A stretch of 64,000 bases of DNA from Butyrivibrio sp. (GCA_017615275.1 JAGAAO010000038.1:1-64000), one strand, 5' to 3'; numbered from the stretch's first letter, positions 34,029 to 43,376 are shown. Numbers and translations: made by a program. The notes: generated by a model not told the origin, from the letters alone.

Positions 34029-36470
34029 ATGTTTTTTAAGATGTTGAAAAAAGACATAGCGAATAAGAAGAGTTTAAATTTCATCCTCTTATTGTTTATG
34101 TGCTTTGCTTCAATATTGACAGTCTGCAGCTCCGTAATGATCTATGTAAATACAATAGGAATAAAGAAAAATCAGCAAAAAGTAAACTCGGCGGAATTGA
34201 TGATCTTTTGTGACCGCAATTTTAATGAGATTAAAGGAACTCGGGAAAAAAGCACAGAATGGTTTCTGGACCAAAAGGGAGTAACGGATGTTGAGTGCGT
34301 GGATGACATAGAATTATCCCCAAGTTCTGTTGATTTTGTCGGGATTGATGAAGAAGACTACAAGCTTACTGACGAAGGTTATTATTTTGCTTTCGATATT
34401 TCCATGGAACATGACCGTGTTACGGATAGTGAGAGCGAGTTTTTTGACCTGCCGTACGGAACAGTTGCTGTATCGGAATGCATACAAAGAATTGCCGGTG
34501 TCAAGGTTGGCGACGTAGTGCGTATTACTACTCAGATGGGAAATATCTATGAGTTTAAGATTGCGGTTATAACCAAAGATCCAACGTTTCCGGGGGGGGC
34601 CAGATTGCTTTTCAACAAAGAAGATTTTGAGGCACTTAAGAATGACAGTCCTGTGGTTCAAAGTTGCTACATGATCGATTTTGATGATTCAATCACAGAT
34701 GCTGATGACTGGTTCAATGTTATAAAGAATTATGTTTTGGACGAAAGCGGCATGGAAAGCGCTACTGTGTATGATATGACTTCTTTAGCAGTCTGGCATT
34801 ACGATAAGCTTGTTATTGTAAATGTTGCTATGATCATGTTTTCATGCCTGGCGATGGCGATGGTTTTTATGTCAATATATTTTACTGTCAAGACCGCAAT
34901 AAAGGATGAAGAAAAAGAATTGGCGTTGCTAAAAGCCATGGGCGTTGATTCTAAGGCTTATAACCTGTTCTTTATGGCAAAGTATCTGGCAGTAGCACTG
35001 ATTTCGGCAGTTGTCGGTTTCTTTGGGGGAATATGGATTGCGGAGTATGAACTAAAGAATATTGAAATGGGACAGCTTAAGCCACTGACAATCTATGTGG
35101 TAGGTTATGCGTTTATCGCATCGCTTTTCTGTTTTTTCCTTATTTTGATCTTTGTTGCAATTTCAATCAGAAGATTAAGTAAGATAAGCATAATAGATAT
35201 TATCTCGGGAGAAAGCAGGGGCGAGAGATTTAAGAAAACTCACGGTATACATCTTTATAAGATTAAGCATACAGATGTTCCGTTTTATCTTGCGTTTACC
35301 GATCTTATAAACGGATTGGGACGGTATAAATTTTTGATTCCGGCATATGCTTTGGGAATTGCACTCATGATTTTTGTTTACGAAGTATATAACACGGTTC
35401 ATTCACCTGACTGGTTTGCATGTACTCATGCAATACCAAAGTTTGATTTTGCAATGGAACTTCCGATTGAAAAAATGGAAGAATATCTAATAAGAGGAGG
35501 CGGTTATAAGGGGGCTTTTGATATCATCAATGAAGAATTGAAAAATGCAGATATCCCGGCTCACCTGGAATACAGAATTACAAACGGAGTCGATCTGATA
35601 TATGGCGAAGATAAGAAGACTACTTTAGGCAATATTATTTACGGCTGTTCATATGAGGATGAATGGGATACCTATAAAGGAGTAAAGCCTGTACTGAGGA
35701 ATGAAGTAATGCTTGAAGCCGTTGCTGCCAAAAAACTCGGCATCAATGTAGGAGACAATATATCTTTATGTTTTTATGAATATAAAGAGGATGATGACGC
35801 TGTTACGCAATATAATGTGACGGAAGATTTTATTGTAACGGGGCTTTGTGATTCTTTTGTGAATAGTGTTCCGGGTATATATATGAGCGATGCTTTTCCT
35901 ATTTGTAGGGGTGGACATGCCGAAGCGGTCGGAGGACATATAGATGCTCCCGAAAAGATGCATGATACGTATATAGAGCAGATGCGCGAAATGTACGGTA
36001 AGAATTGTATCAGGACAAGGAATGAAGAAACAGATCGTCAGATGGCAGGATATGACACATTATTCTTTCTACTGCGGTGGGGCTTCGTGCCGATGATAGG
36101 AATTATGATGGTTCTTTTGACTGTTTTGTATCAGGCGGTAGACATGAAAAGCGGGACACCTGAAATTGCTTTATTAAAGTGCTGCGGCTTTTCAAACAGG
36201 AGTATAAAGGCCTGGCATGTTATGAGAAGTGTATTGATCTCGTTGGTGTCATCGATACTTGCAATAATTTTTTTGAATACCGGATTACATGCTTTTATCA
36301 GAAAATCATTTGAAAAAATGGAGTATATATTAGCTTATAAACCGGTTCGCAATATATTTGGTTTATATATATGTTTCCCTGTGGTTGCCACGATCGTTCT
36401 TGCGTTGATCGTGTATATGACACTTGGAAAAGTTGGAAAAATCGAAGTTTCTAAACTTCGGGATAATTAA
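34029..36470 (+). CDS. FtsX-family ABC transporter permease, copy 2
   Basis: The 813-residue protein is a clear tandem paralog of the previous gene along its whole length: same topology, same MFF.MLKKDI start, same FDLPxGT, VRITTQMGNIYEFK, FYLAFTDLI, NTVHSP and CGFSN motifs. The external regions differ most. The pair may form a heterodimeric permease with one ATPase, or two pumps of different specificity. GCAGGAGGAT supports the ATG at 34029 over 33981. The gene has its own promoter-like element. Confidence 0.9.
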   Translation: MFFKMLKKDIANKKSLNFILLLFMCFASILTVCSSVMIYVNTIGIKKNQQKVNSAELMIFCDRNFNEIKGTREKSTEWFLDQKGVTDVECVDDIELSPSSVDFVGIDEEDYKLTDEGYYFAFDISMEHDRVTDSESEFFDLPYGTVAVSECIQRIAGVKVGDVVRITTQMGNIYEFKIAVITKDPTFPGGARLLFNKEDFEALKNDSPVVQSCYMIDFDDSITDADDWFNVIKNYVLDESGMESATVYDMTSLAVWHYDKLVIVNVAMIMFSCLAMAMVFMSIYFTVKTAIKDEEKELALLKAMGVDSKAYNLFFMAKYLAVALISAVVGFFGGIWIAEYELKNIEMGQLKPLTIYVVGYAFIASLFCFFLILIFVAISIRRLSKISIIDIISGESRGERFKKTHGIHLYKIKHTDVPFYLAFTDLINGLGRYKFLIPAYALGIALMIFVYEVYNTVHSPDWFACTHAIPKFDFAMELPIEKMEEYLIRGGGYKGAFDIINEELKNADIPAHLEYRITNGVDLIYGEDKKTTLGNIIYGCSYEDEWDTYKGVKPVLRNEVMLEAVAAKKLGINVGDNISLCFYEYKEDDDAVTQYNVTEDFIVTGLCDSFVNSVPGIYMSDAFPICRGGHAEAVGGHIDAPEKMHDTYIEQMREMYGKNCIRTRNEETDRQMAGYDTLFFLLRWGFVPMIGIMMVLLTVLYQAVDMKSGTPEIALLKCCGFSNRSIKAWHVMRSVLISLVSSILAIIFLNTGLHAFIRKSFEKMEYILAYKPVRNIFGLYICFPVVATIVLALIVYMTLGKVGKIEVSKLRDN

Positions 36471-36548
36471 AAGGCAAATAACGCCGTATACGATTATTGT
36501 TCGTAATCCACAGCGAATGATATTTACGGTACGGTGTTTATCCATAAA

Positions 36549-36862
36549 ACAACGGCTGCATACCGAATGCTAGCCCGATGAAAAAGCCACACTATATGAG
36601 GCCGGTGTGGCAGTGGTGCGAAGATAGTAACTAAATATTCTTCCCATATACCTAACATCACTTGAAGCGTACCTAGTTGGGTGAAAATTAAGCGCGTTTC
36701 CTGCGTTCGGTATGATCCCACGGCCGTTGTATCCGTTCTGTATCTACAATTTTATGTTATGCACATAATAAGCAAGAAAGGCGAGCTTGCGAATGGCCTC
36801 AGCATAAAAGAATAGTACATTAATGAGGCGAAAGAGGTTATCTGTGCGGTAACCTCTTTTGT
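36549..36862 (+). ncRNA. Candidate structured non-coding RNA with its own terminator
   Basis: This stretch between permease 2 and the ATPase gene has no good open frame but folds by eye into nested helices. P1 pairs 36549-36558 with 36721-36730 (10 bp, one G-U) and P2 pairs 36559-36567 with 36706-36714 (9 bp). A 7-bp hairpin lies at 36586-36611, and a further helix pairs 36612-36618 with 36656-36662 around an inner hairpin at 36620-36643. A canonical terminator ends it at 36862. I cannot name the family; size and multi-branched shape invite comparison with raiA/ARRPOF-type RNAs, but no conserved motif was checked. The 5' end is unknown. Confidence 0.6.
36832..36862 (+). terminator. Terminator of the candidate RNA
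   Basis: An 11-bp stem with one G-U pair (36832-36842 with 36848-36858) and a 5-base loop is followed by T residues. Confidence 0.85.
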
Positions 36863-36902
36863 CTTGCTTTGCAATACCGCTCGCGCGCTAAAAAATTCAG
36901 AA

Positions 36903-36940
36903 TTTAAAGACTTTTTAATAATTGGACTATTATTATGACT
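36903..36940 (+). promoter_or_regulatory. Promoter element of the ATPase-TCS operon
   Basis: 36903-36924 repeats the element found before permease copy 2 (20 of 22 bases identical) and is followed by TATTATG. It probably starts the transcript for the ATPase, lipoprotein and two-component genes. Confidence 0.5.
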
Positions 36941-37027
36941 TTATGATATAACACTTGGTTTTGCTGTAATAACAGCGAAGACGATAGTAAAATAATATAA
37001 GGAGAGTTGTTTAATGCGGAGGAATAC

Positions 37028-37792
37028 ATGAGTAAAACAGTTTTGGAATCGAAGGAATTATGCAAGACTTATATCGTAGATAAATACAGTAATAATGTGC
37101 TTCAGAATGTCGATTTTAAACTTGAAGAGGGAGAGTTTGTTTCCATCATGGGCCCTTCGGGTTCGGGAAAATCAACGCTTCTTTATACACTTAGCGGAAT
37201 GGATAAGCTCACTTCGGGAAAGGTAATATTCGACGGAGTGGACATTGCTTCCATGGATCACAAACAGCTTGCCGATATAAGACTAAACAAGATGGGATTT
37301 GTTTTTCAGCAGATGTATATGCTGAAAAAACTATGCATCTTTGACAATATAATCTTGCCCGGATATCAGGCATCGAAAAGCAGTAAAGATGAGATAAACG
37401 ACAGAGCCCGCAAACTCATGCAGAATCTGGGAATAGAGGATATTGCAAACAATGAGATCTTTGAAGTCTCCGGAGGACAGTTGCAGCGCGCATGCATCTG
37501 CAGGGCGCTTATAAATTCGCCGAAGATTCTTTTTGCGGATGAGCCGACGGGAGCGCTCAATTCAAAAGCTTCAGCGGAAGTAATGAATGAGCTCAGAAAA
37601 GCGAACATCGGCGGCATGACAATACTGATGGTAACTCACAGTGAGAAAGTGGCTGCAAGTTCGGAGCGTGTCATTTTTCTTGTTGACGGTAACATAAAAG
37701 GTGAGCTTAAGCTCGGAAGACAGGAAGATGAGAACGAGGGCCCGATCAGGGAAAGAATACTTAAAAACTGGCTGGATGAGATGGGATGGTAA
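37028..37792 (+). CDS. ABC transporter ATPase of MacB/BceA type
   Basis: The 254-residue ATPase has Walker A GPSGSGKSTLLY, a Q-loop GFVFQQMYML, signature VSGGQLQRACI and Walker B ILFADEPTGALNS, the LolD/MacB class that serves FtsX-type permeases. It should energise one or both large permeases upstream. GGAGG at 37018-37022 fixes the start at 37028. Its stop overlaps the next open frame. Confidence 0.94.
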   Translation: MSKTVLESKELCKTYIVDKYSNNVLQNVDFKLEEGEFVSIMGPSGSGKSTLLYTLSGMDKLTSGKVIFDGVDIASMDHKQLADIRLNKMGFVFQQMYMLKKLCIFDNIILPGYQASKSSKDEINDRARKLMQNLGIEDIANNEIFEVSGGQLQRACICRALINSPKILFADEPTGALNSKASAEVMNELRKANIGGMTILMVTHSEKVAASSERVIFLVDGNIKGELKLGRQEDENEGPIRERILKNWLDEMGW

Positions 37793-37797
37793 GATGT

Positions 37798-39192
37798 ATG
37801 AAAAATAAAGTGATCGCACTTATTTTGTCTGCATGTTTTTTCCTGAGTGCGTGCGGTGCAAAAGCGCCTGAGCAGCTTGGACTTGATGAACCTGTAAAGC
37901 CTGTAGACAATTTAAATACAAAAGAGACAAAAGAATATACCGAAGGAGGAGAAAAGGCAACTGTTATACGTGAATACGCAGCGCCTGACGGTTTATGCAA
38001 CATAAAGGTGACGGATGCATATTTTGATGTGACTCTTAATGAGGAAGATGCCATACCGTTTGAAGTCGGATTGGCATACGGAGCAGCTGTAAAAGAGGTT
38101 TGCCCTAATTATGCCCAGATACTTGAACCATATTTGTTTGACAGTATAAGAAGTGCTTTTTCGAATCTTGATGGTAACTATAAGGCTGTCGAAGTAAGAA
38201 CAAATACTTTGTTCGCGGGGCTTGATAATCGCTATAAGCAGGAAATAGACGGATTTGCAAAGGGGATTGGAGCAACCGGCAACGGAATAGCTCAGGATGG
38301 AGTTCTTACCGAAACAGAGGTCAAACTTGCGCAGATTGGTCCCGATTGCCTGAGGCAAACGGCATGTTCGGGATTATCTCTCTGGGGACAAAAAACATAC
38401 ACGGGTGATACGCTTGCGGTAAGATGCCTTGAATGGCTCCTTGGAAAAGACAAGAGCATATGCACGCTGCATACGGTGCTTCATGTCAGAAATAAGGATA
38501 AGAGTTTTACAAGTATCGGTTTCTTAGGAATGTTGAATGTTGTATCCGGAATAAATGATAACGGCTTGTTTGCGGCAATCCTTGATGTGGACACAAAAAG
38601 AGAATATGCCTGTGAAAACAAGGCATGTTACAGCTTTGCCGTTCGTCATATTTTGGAAGAATATGACAATGCAACGGATGCGGGAAACTATATGGTTGAT
38701 AACAGTGAGAATTTTACTTTCAGTCACAACGTAATGCTTACCGACGGTAAGCACTCTTACTGCGCCGAAGATACCTGCGAAAAGAGAAAAGATGATGAAA
38801 AAGGATATTCCGTTCTTCGTGATAACAAGACTCCCCTCATGAAGGATTTAAAATTGGATAATCCCGACAGTTTGTGCATCGTAAATGCTTATGTGACTGA
38901 AAACAATTACGATGCTATTTCGGGGAATGCCGTAAATGCTGTCAAATTTGCCAAGTACAACAGATGGGTGGCGGAAAGAGATAAATTCAGCATGACCGCT
39001 TTAAAAGACATGATGACTCAGGAGGTTGTAGACAGCGAGAATTCAGGCTCAAAAGTCGTTGAAAACGTGCATAGCAAGTATTTGACACAGATGATCCTGT
39101 TAGATTATCATCAAGGAAGCGTACAGGCTGCATTTACGGGAGTTGATGGTGTAACAGATAAACCGGTTTTTTATGAGATCGCAGAGTTTTAA
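37798..39192 (+). CDS. Lipoprotein related to C45-type Ntn hydrolases (acyltransferase/amidase fold)
   Basis: The 464-residue product has a lipoprotein signal ending LSA-C (Cys19). The body matches the C45/NAAA/penicillin acyltransferase layout: a candidate nucleophile Cys190 in TACSGLSLWGQKT, RCLEWLL where the family has RNLDW, GFLGMLNVVSGINDNGLFAAI, AVRHILEEYDNATDA and VMLTDGKHSYCAED. These enzymes cleave or transfer amide-linked acyl groups, usually after self-processing at the Cys. Tethered outside the membrane beside an FtsX transporter and a two-component system, it could modify or inactivate an amide-bearing compound such as an antimicrobial peptide or beta-lactam; this is inference. 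Confidence 0.78.
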   Translation: MKNKVIALILSACFFLSACGAKAPEQLGLDEPVKPVDNLNTKETKEYTEGGEKATVIREYAAPDGLCNIKVTDAYFDVTLNEEDAIPFEVGLAYGAAVKEVCPNYAQILEPYLFDSIRSAFSNLDGNYKAVEVRTNTLFAGLDNRYKQEIDGFAKGIGATGNGIAQDGVLTETEVKLAQIGPDCLRQTACSGLSLWGQKTYTGDTLAVRCLEWLLGKDKSICTLHTVLHVRNKDKSFTSIGFLGMLNVVSGINDNGLFAAILDVDTKREYACENKACYSFAVRHILEEYDNATDAGNYMVDNSENFTFSHNVMLTDGKHSYCAEDTCEKRKDDEKGYSVLRDNKTPLMKDLKLDNPDSLCIVNAYVTENNYDAISGNAVNAVKFAKYNRWVAERDKFSMTALKDMMTQEVVDSENSGSKVVENVHSKYLTQMILLDYHQGSVQAAFTGVDGVTDKPVFYEIAEF

Positions 39193-39206
39193 TAATGGTG
39201 GTGTAT

Positions 39207-39878
39207 ATGGATATTTTGCTTATTGAAGATAACGAAGAACTTGGACAGCTTATCTATGATTTTGTGAAAAATTCGGATTACAGCGTGGACTGGGTTAAAT
39301 CCGCCGAGGAAGGATTTGATAGGATGGAGAAGAATACCTACAAACTTCTTCTTTTGGATGTTATGCTCCCCGGGCAGGATGGCTTTACTGCGCTTACTCA
39401 GATAAGGAAAGAAAACAATATGCCTGTGCTTATGATGAGCGCAAGGGCGGACGATGACAGCAAGATCCTCGGAATGGAAACCGGGGCTGATGATTATATA
39501 GAAAAACCATTTTCGATTCCTGTGCTTTTGTCCAAGATAAAAGCACTTCTAAGAAGATCATATCCGGATCAGGATAACGGAATCCTTACATATAAGAGTA
39601 TTAAAGTTGATATAGGTGCAAGAACTGTGACCAAGGCGGGAAAAGCTTTGGATATTACGGGAAAAGAATTCGATATTCTCGTATGTCTTATGAAGAATGC
39701 CGGCAAAGTGGTTGATAAGAATGCACTGTTCGATGAAGTTTGGGGATATTACAGCGATACTGAGATGAGTTCGCTGAATGTATATATAAGATGGCTGCGG
39801 GAAAAGATTGAAGAAAACCCAAAGGAACCTGAATACATAATAACAATCTGGCGTGTAGGATATAGATTCGGAGAGTAA
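39207..39878 (+). CDS. OmpR-family response regulator
   Basis: The 223-residue regulator has a receiver domain with acidic pocket IEDNEEL, phospho-acceptor Asp51 in LLLDVMLPGQDGF, Lys in EKPFSIP, and a C-terminal winged helix ending ITIWRVGYRFGE. It is followed one base later by its histidine kinase. The ATG at 39207 behind GGTGG is preferred over 39195. Likely targets are the shared A/T-rich elements before the permease and ATPase genes. Confidence 0.94.
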   Translation: MDILLIEDNEELGQLIYDFVKNSDYSVDWVKSAEEGFDRMEKNTYKLLLLDVMLPGQDGFTALTQIRKENNMPVLMMSARADDDSKILGMETGADDYIEKPFSIPVLLSKIKALLRRSYPDQDNGILTYKSIKVDIGARTVTKAGKALDITGKEFDILVCLMKNAGKVVDKNALFDEVWGYYSDTEMSSLNVYIRWLREKIEENPKEPEYIITIWRVGYRFGE

Positions 39879-39879
39879 T

Positions 39880-41148
39880 ATGAAAAGATATCTAAAGTAT
39901 TGCATGGTTGTAGCTTTGTATTTTCTCTGCTGGATGGCGGTTATATATGTTGTTTTTAAGAAGTGCTCCGCGAACGATCACAGGAACCGAATAACATATA
40001 TGAACCGAATGACCGAGCAGATATCACAAACCGGTGAAATGCCTGATCTTGAAGATTTTCCCGATGAAGACAGGGCTATAGATATTCGGATATACAGTTC
40101 TGCTGACAGAGTCCCCGGATGGGTCGGCGGAGAAGACAATACCTACGTATGGACACTTAAGGATGAGAATGGGAACATAACCGGATTTGTAAGATATGTT
40201 TTTAAGTCCAACACAGCAAACAGGATGTTTATTCTTGCCGAGTTGTCGGCTTTTGTTTTTTTCATACCTCTTGTTGTATGCTGGCTGGTAATGGACAGAA
40301 GAGTTTTAAAGCCGTTTAGAGACTTTTCCGATTATCCCGAGAAGCTCTCAAAAGGGCTTACTTCCGACGGACTTCCCGAGACCAAGAGCCGTCTGTTTGG
40401 AAAGTATGTCTGGGGCATGAATATGCTGAGCGACAAGCTTGAATATGACAGAAAAGAAATCGAGAGACTTCTTTATGACAGGAAGAAGTTCATATCTACT
40501 CTTGCACACGGTATCAAAACTCCGGTGGCAAATATAAAGCTCTACTCCGAAGCTATAGGGGCAGGGCTTTACAGGGGCGGTGTTCCCGATGAGAATGACA
40601 GCAAGATAGCGGAAAAGATAAATAAGAATGCGGATGATATTACCGAGCTTGTCAGGGGTATACTTGAAGATCCCGGTGCGCTTAAGAGTTCTTACAATCC
40701 CAAGTTTGAGAGTTTCTATCTTCAGGATATAAAAGATAAACTTATAGAAGATTTCCAAAACAGATGTATGGTGAACAACACGCCTTTTGAAGTTGAGCTT
40801 ACAGGCAATCCGCTTGTTACAAGTGATATAGGCATGGTGATCAAGTGCCTTACGCAGCTTATGGAAAATGCCATTAAGTACGGTGACGGAACGGGCATAA
40901 AGGTTAAGCTTTACAGGCAGGATGACGTCACGTTTTTCAGCGTGATCAACAATGGCGTGACCATAAATAAGGAGGAGATTCCTTTTCTTTTCAACTGTTA
41001 TTACAGAGGGTCCAATTCCGCAGACAAAGAGGGCAGCGGTATAGGTCTCTATGAGGCGAGGTCAGTTGCAAGAAGTCTTGGCGGTGACATAATCATGAAC
41101 ATAAGTGGCAACAAAACCGAGGTTCTTATGTACGTTACAAAAGTGTGA
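39880..41148 (+). CDS. Sensor histidine kinase
   Basis: The 422-residue kinase has two membrane spans (about residues 8-27 and 118-138) framing an external sensor of about 90 residues. The cytoplasmic part carries the H-box at His210 (LAHGIKTPVANIKLYSE) and an HATPase domain with MENAIKYGDGTG and GSGIGLYEARSVA. The small sensor and nearby FtsX transporter resemble peptide- or envelope-sensing kinases that detect via the transporter. It completes the operon. Confidence 0.93.
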   Translation: MKRYLKYCMVVALYFLCWMAVIYVVFKKCSANDHRNRITYMNRMTEQISQTGEMPDLEDFPDEDRAIDIRIYSSADRVPGWVGGEDNTYVWTLKDENGNITGFVRYVFKSNTANRMFILAELSAFVFFIPLVVCWLVMDRRVLKPFRDFSDYPEKLSKGLTSDGLPETKSRLFGKYVWGMNMLSDKLEYDRKEIERLLYDRKKFISTLAHGIKTPVANIKLYSEAIGAGLYRGGVPDENDSKIAEKINKNADDITELVRGILEDPGALKSSYNPKFESFYLQDIKDKLIEDFQNRCMVNNTPFEVELTGNPLVTSDIGMVIKCLTQLMENAIKYGDGTGIKVKLYRQDDVTFFSVINNGVTINKEEIPFLFNCYYRGSNSADKEGSGIGLYEARSVARSLGGDIIMNISGNKTEVLMYVTKV

Positions 41149-41229
41149 TGCCCTTTGCTAAATTCTGCAGGTAATCTATAATGGTATGTTGTATAGCATA
41201 TTAATAATCTAAGACTGAAGAGGTGACCT

Positions 41230-42654
41230 ATGAATCATACGGATGGAAATACTGTAACTTGTGGAATAATCGGAAATCCTGTGAGGCACACATTGTCGCC
41301 TCTTATTCACAATAGCTTTGCGAAGATGTTTGGCATAAATCTTGTATATGTTCCATTTGAGGTAAAAGAGGGAGCGGTAAAGGCTGCCATAAAGGGGGCG
41401 ACCGCACTGAATATAAGAGGAATGAATGTGACTGTTCCGTATAAGAGCGATGTAATTCCTTTTCTTGAAGAGATTGATCCGCTCGCAGAGGGAATAGGTG
41501 CGGTAAATACGCTTGTCAGGACAAAAAGAGGCGGATTTAAGGGATACAACACCGATATGTCGGGACTTGAGCACGCTATGAAGGACGAGGGGATCGATCT
41601 TACGGATGATACCGTTGTTATACTTGGAGCGGGCGGAGTGGCAAGACCTGTTGCCTATCTGTGTGCAAGCATAGGCGCATCCAAAATATATATTTTGAAC
41701 AGGACGTTTGAGAAAGCGCAGGTTGTTGCGGATGAGGTTCTGGGAGCACTTGAAGATACAGGAATTGATGCGGATATTGTGCCTATGCCGCTTGAAGATT
41801 ACAAAGAAATATTAAAGACGGAAGATAAGTTTTTTGCTGTGCAGTGTACTTCGGTAGGTCTTTTCCCCGATGTGAACAGCGCGGTTATAGAGGATGAGGA
41901 GTTCTATAAGCATGTGCATTCTGTGCTTGATGTGGTATACAAGCCTCTTGAGACCAAGTTTATGAAGCTTGCAAAGGACGCGGGTGCCAAGACTTTCTCG
42001 GGACTTAAGATGCTTCTTTACCAGGGGATCGACGCGTTCGAGCTCTGGAACAAAGATGAGAACATTAAGATAAGTAAAGAGCAGGCTGACGTGGTTTATA
42101 AATCTCTTCAGATGGACGTTCTGGGCGCGACCAACATAATCCTTGAAGGCTTTATGGGAAGCGGAAAGAGCACGGTATCTGAGATCCTGGCTGAGGGACT
42201 TGATCTTGAGCTTCTTGATACGGACGAAGCTATAGAGGAAGCGGAGGGCAGGAAGATTTCCGATATATTTGAAACGGACGGAGAGGACGCTTTCAGAGAT
42301 ATGGAGACCGGTCTTATGGATATGATAGTATCCGAGCATATAAGAGAGACCGTTATTTCTCTTGGTGGCGGGCTTCCCGTCAGAGAAGAGAACAGAGAGC
42401 TTCTTAAGAAAGCGGGCAAGATTGTGTATTTGAGGACGGCGCCTGAAACCGTGTACGAGAGGCTTAAAGGTGATGATACGAGACCGCTCCTTAAGAGCGA
42501 GGATCCGCTTGCAAGAATAAAAGAGCTTCAGGATAAGCGCGGCAAGATCTACGAAGATGCGGCAGATCTTATTGTCGATACAGACGGCAAGACGCCGCTT
42601 GAAGTTGCTAATGAGATTGTGAAAGCTATAGGATTTGCCGTAACAATCGTATGA
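41230..42654 (+). CDS. aroE-aroK: Bifunctional shikimate dehydrogenase / shikimate kinase
   Basis: The 474-residue product joins two enzymes of the shikimate pathway. Residues 1 to ~285 are AroE: GNPVRHTLSPLIHN, NVTVPYKSDVIPFLEEID, GYNTDMSGL, the NADP loop ILGAGGVARPVAYL. Residues ~296-474 are AroK: P-loop GFMGSGKSTVSEIL, LLDTDEAIE, GEDAFRDME, SLGGGLPV and DDTRPLL. Dehydroshikimate would be reduced and phosphorylated by one chain on the way to chorismate. GAGGTGA precedes the start. No other aro gene is next to it. Confidence 0.95.
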   Translation: MNHTDGNTVTCGIIGNPVRHTLSPLIHNSFAKMFGINLVYVPFEVKEGAVKAAIKGATALNIRGMNVTVPYKSDVIPFLEEIDPLAEGIGAVNTLVRTKRGGFKGYNTDMSGLEHAMKDEGIDLTDDTVVILGAGGVARPVAYLCASIGASKIYILNRTFEKAQVVADEVLGALEDTGIDADIVPMPLEDYKEILKTEDKFFAVQCTSVGLFPDVNSAVIEDEEFYKHVHSVLDVVYKPLETKFMKLAKDAGAKTFSGLKMLLYQGIDAFELWNKDENIKISKEQADVVYKSLQMDVLGATNIILEGFMGSGKSTVSEILAEGLDLELLDTDEAIEEAEGRKISDIFETDGEDAFRDMETGLMDMIVSEHIRETVISLGGGLPVREENRELLKKAGKIVYLRTAPETVYERLKGDDTRPLLKSEDPLARIKELQDKRGKIYEDAADLIVDTDGKTPLEVANEIVKAIGFAVTIV

Positions 42655-42668
42655 TAAAGGTAATTTAA

Positions 42669-43376
42669 GTGAACAAGATAAACTATTCCAAGGAACTTGA
42701 AAAAAGAATAGAGGAATTTAGGGAAAAGAAAGAGGTGCCAAAGCTTCTTTTGCATGTGTGCTGCGCACCCTGCTCATCGCACTGTCTTGAGTATTTAAGA
42801 GAGTTTTTTGATGTTACGGTATTTTTTTACAACCCGAATATTACAGAATCTGCTGAGTATGACTATAGGCTAAAAGAGGAAAAGAGGCTTATCGAGGAGT
42901 ACAACAGACAGGTTGAGGAAAGTGATTTTGAGGGCATGAACTCCGATGAGCGCGCGCGGAAGATAGACATTATCGATGCGACCTACGATGTTTCCGAGTA
43001 CTATGAGGCGGTTAAGGGCTATGAGCAGTGCAAGGAAGGCGGAGATAGGTGCAGGAAGTGTTTTGAACTAAGGCTTTCTGAAACTGCGCGTGTCGCGGCG
43101 AAGGAGGGCTTTAAGTATTTTACGACGACGCTTACGATAAGTCCTTTGAAGAATGTGGATGTTCTCAATGAAGTGGGAGAGGCCGCGGCGAGGAGCGTCA
43201 ATGAGAGTAAGATTTATGACGGCGAGGTGTTTTTTTTGCCTTCCGATTTTAAGAAAAAGAACGGATATAAGCGGTCTATAGAGCTTTCACAGAAGTTTGG
43301 GCTCTACAGGCAGGATTTCTGCGGATGTGGTTTTTCCAAGGCGCAGCGCGAGAAGGAAAAGGCACAGAAGTGTTGA
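42669..43376 (+). CDS. queH: Epoxyqueuosine reductase QueH
   Basis: The 235-residue protein has the DUF208/QueH pattern: HVCCAPCSSHCLEYL with the paired cysteines, FFYNPNI, GGDRCRKCFELRL, LTISPLKN and a C-terminal DFCGCGFSKA. QueH performs the last step of queuosine synthesis, reducing epoxyqueuosine in tRNA. The start is a GTG with AAAGG 8 bases upstream. Confidence 0.93.
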   Translation: MNKINYSKELEKRIEEFREKKEVPKLLLHVCCAPCSSHCLEYLREFFDVTVFFYNPNITESAEYDYRLKEEKRLIEEYNRQVEESDFEGMNSDERARKIDIIDATYDVSEYYEAVKGYEQCKEGGDRCRKCFELRLSETARVAAKEGFKYFTTTLTISPLKNVDVLNEVGEAAARSVNESKIYDGEVFFLPSDFKKKNGYKRSIELSQKFGLYRQDFCGCGFSKAQREKEKAQKC

